The translations under genes were made by a program, and so were the position numbers. DNA of 14,049 bases from Albimonas sp041685625 (GTDB lineage: Bacteria; Pseudomonadota; Alphaproteobacteria; Rhodobacterales; Rhodobacteraceae), in NCBI GenBank assembly GCA_041685625.1, contig JAWLFJ010000106.1, positions 1 through 14,049 of the forward strand, in the 5' to 3' direction. Under the pieces are notes generated by a model, which was not told the origin of the DNA, made no database searches, and saw nothing but the letters and a program-made list of their open reading frames with translations. Numbering within the stretch: the first letter of the stretch is position 1; each line of letters starts with the position of its first letter. Below, piece by piece: positions 12,790-14,049 of the stretch.

Positions 12790-13833
12790 TCAGAGTCCCG
12801 CCTTCAGCTCCTGCCAGAGCTCGAGATACTCGCGCCGGGTCTCCTCGGGGATCGGACCCATGATCTCGATGCGCTCGATCGCCTCGGGGTTTCCGAGGAC
12901 GATGCGGTTGAAGGCCGCGTCGCCGAGCGCGGCGGCGGCCTCGAGATTGGCCGAGGCGGGAGCGCCGACCTGGGTGTCCCACTGCACGTAGAAGCGCGGG
13001 TCGATCATCCAGTCGATGAACTGCCTGGCGGCCTCCACGTTCTCCGAGCCGGCGGGGATCGAGAGGCCGTCGAGCCAGCCGATGGCGCCTTCCTCCGGCA
13101 CCACGAACGCGACCGGCAGGCCGAAATTGGTGCGCGAGCGGTTGGCCGAACCCGACCAGTAGGTCGCGACCACGAACTCGCCCGAGGCCATGAACTGGTT
13201 CCAGTCGTTCTCCGAGGACCAGAGGGTGGCGAGCTGGGGCATCAGCGCCTCCAGCTTGTCGCGGACGGCGTCCATGTCCCCGATGTCGTTGATGCTCTGG
13301 CCGGTGGCGAGGGCGGCGAACTGCACCGCCTCGACCGCGTCGTCGCGCCAGCCGACCTCGCCCTTCAGCTCGGGGTCCCAGAACACCTCGAGGCTGGTCG
13401 GAGCCTCCTCGAACGCCTGCTCGTGATAGGCGAAGCCGGTGACGCCCCAGACCCAGGGCACGCCGTGCAGCGCGCCGTTCGCGTTCAGCTCCTCGTTGGT
13501 GGCCATGTTCGGGGCGAGGTCGTCGACGTTGCGCATCCCCTCGGTGTCGATGGGCCGGATCAGCCCCTCCTCCGCCGCCTGGCGCGTGTAGGCGGAGTTG
13601 ATCAGGACGACGTCGTAGGCGCCCGGATTGGTGCGCAGCTTGGTGAGCATCTCCTGCTCGGAGTTGAAGTGGTCGTGGACGACCGTGTGGCCGGTGGCGC
13701 GCTCGAAGGCCTCCACGGCCCAGGCTTCGTCGGTGCCGTAGCCCTTCCAGTTGAGCACGCGGATCTCGGCCGCGCCGGCGCTCCCGGCGGCGAGGACGGC
13801 GGCGAGGGCGACGGGCGCGAGGCGACGGGTCAT
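12790..13833 (-). CDS. potD: Periplasmic substrate-binding protein, spermidine/putrescine class (PotD-like)
   Basis: This 347-residue exported protein has a cleavable signal peptide (MTRRLAPVALAAVLAAGSAG, predicted cleavage just after Ala22, before AEIRVLNW). The mature start LNWKGYGTDE, then YDVVLINSAYTRQAAEEGLI and LHGVPWVWGVTGFAYH, are the usual landmarks of the PotD/PotF type-2 binding fold. It captures ligand in the periplasm and delivers it to the two permeases encoded just downstream. It is first in the operon. The ribosome binding site AGGGAGA lies 10-15 nt before the ATG at 13833. Specificity cannot be set without comparing the binding-pocket residues with PotD, PotF and agmatine/GABA or choline-type homologues. 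No convincing promoter stands out in 13834-13975; a small inverted repeat, GCATC (13891-13895)/GATGC (13901-13905), is the only candidate element. Confidence 0.88.
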   Translation of the reverse strand: MTRRLAPVALAAVLAAGSAGAAEIRVLNWKGYGTDEAWAVEAFERATGHTVVHDHFNSEQEMLTKLRTNPGAYDVVLINSAYTRQAAEEGLIRPIDTEGMRNVDDLAPNMATNEELNANGALHGVPWVWGVTGFAYHEQAFEEAPTSLEVFWDPELKGEVGWRDDAVEAVQFAALATGQSINDIGDMDAVRDKLEALMPQLATLWSSENDWNQFMASGEFVVATYWSGSANRSRTNFGLPVAFVVPEEGAIGWLDGLSIPAGSENVEAARQFIDWMIDPRFYVQWDTQVGAPASANLEAAAALGDAAFNRIVLGNPEAIERIEIMGPIPEETRREYLELWQELKAGL

Positions 13834-13979
13834 GGCTGATCTCCCTGGCGTTGCGGGCCGCGGCGGACCCCCCGTGGGGCTCGGGCGTCAGCATCGCACA
13901 GATGCGGCGCACGGAAACCCCCCGGCGGCGCGGCGCCTCGCCCCCGCCGGCGCGCGGCCTTCCTCCGGGGGGCTCCCGC

Positions 13980-14010
13980 GCGGCGCCGCATGCGGGGCAT
14001 GCGGCGCCGC
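13980..14010. terminator. 14-bp hairpin with GGG loop upstream of the ABC operon
   Basis: Positions 13980-13993 and 13997-14010 are perfect reverse complements separated by only GGG. The arms contain GGCGCC and GCATGC, themselves palindromes. It lies about 150 nt upstream of the binding-protein start in non-coding DNA. It could end transcription of a gene beyond the right edge. The flanking sequence to 14049 is GC-rich with no ORF I can support. Confidence 0.5.
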
Positions 14011-14049
14011 CATGGGCCCGGCGGCGCGGCGGGGGCCGCCTTCAGCGGC

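Noticed and set aside
263..13833. tRNA, rRNA or riboswitch-like structures in the gaps
   Set aside because: No cloverleaf with a CCA end or TψC-like GTTCRA arm, and no known riboswitch core, was visible in any intergenic stretch; all gaps are under 300 nt.
11129..13912. A 927-codon minus-strand open frame ending in the PotC-like permease
   Set aside because: Codons before 11911 are out-of-frame readings of the PotB-like and PotD-like genes; the true start is at the ATGA overlap.

Overview
The window is about 14 kb of very GC-rich DNA (roughly three quarters G+C by eye). The protein families (PotABCD-type ABC transporter, creatinase, RirA/NsrR-type Rrf2 regulator, FnrL-type FNR box) and codon use suggest an alphaproteobacterium, most likely from the Rhodobacterales. 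This assignment is inference from content, not from a marker gene. Because stop codons are rare at this GC content, every gene casts long antisense and out-of-frame shadow ORFs, and I have left these out.

Left part (1-3007): the last 26 codons of what looks like an IS110-family transposase enter from the left edge. A short-chain dehydrogenase/reductase (SDR) gene on the + strand follows. It converges on a minus-strand pair, a thiolase-fold protein and a short zinc-ribbon/OB-fold (DUF35) protein. Between the convergent genes lies a degenerate tandem repeat with a 22-bp period. The thiolase-fold protein lacks the nucleophilic cysteine and keeps two tyrosines, so the pair resembles the Ltp2/ChsH2 side-chain aldolase arrangement more than a classical thiolase.

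Middle part (3008-7739), all on the minus strand: a 560-residue His-rich TPR protein of unknown function lies downstream of a convincing creatinase (creatine to sarcosine plus urea). Next come an EamA-family drug/metabolite exporter and an Rrf2-family Fe-S regulator. No sarcosine or urea catabolic genes are inside the window.

A divergent regulatory region (7740-7983) separates the Rrf2 gene from a + strand gene for an exported DsrE-like protein. It holds a perfect FNR-type palindrome, a degenerate second copy and an AT-rich patch of overlapping inverted repeats next to a candidate -10 element. This suggests control by both oxygen (FNR/FnrL) and an Fe-S regulator. An amidase-signature hydrolase follows on the + strand.

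Right part (9985-14049): a strong 14-bp hairpin separates the amidase from a convergent four-gene ABC importer operon (binding protein, two permeases, ATPase; transcribed right to left). The operon belongs to the spermidine/putrescine class and three of its genes are joined by ATGA overlaps. The right edge is non-coding and carries a 14-bp hairpin with a 3-nt loop. Four genes share a TTNNNN-N17-TANCCT promoter-like pattern, which is nearly identical upstream of the SDR and thiolase-like genes.
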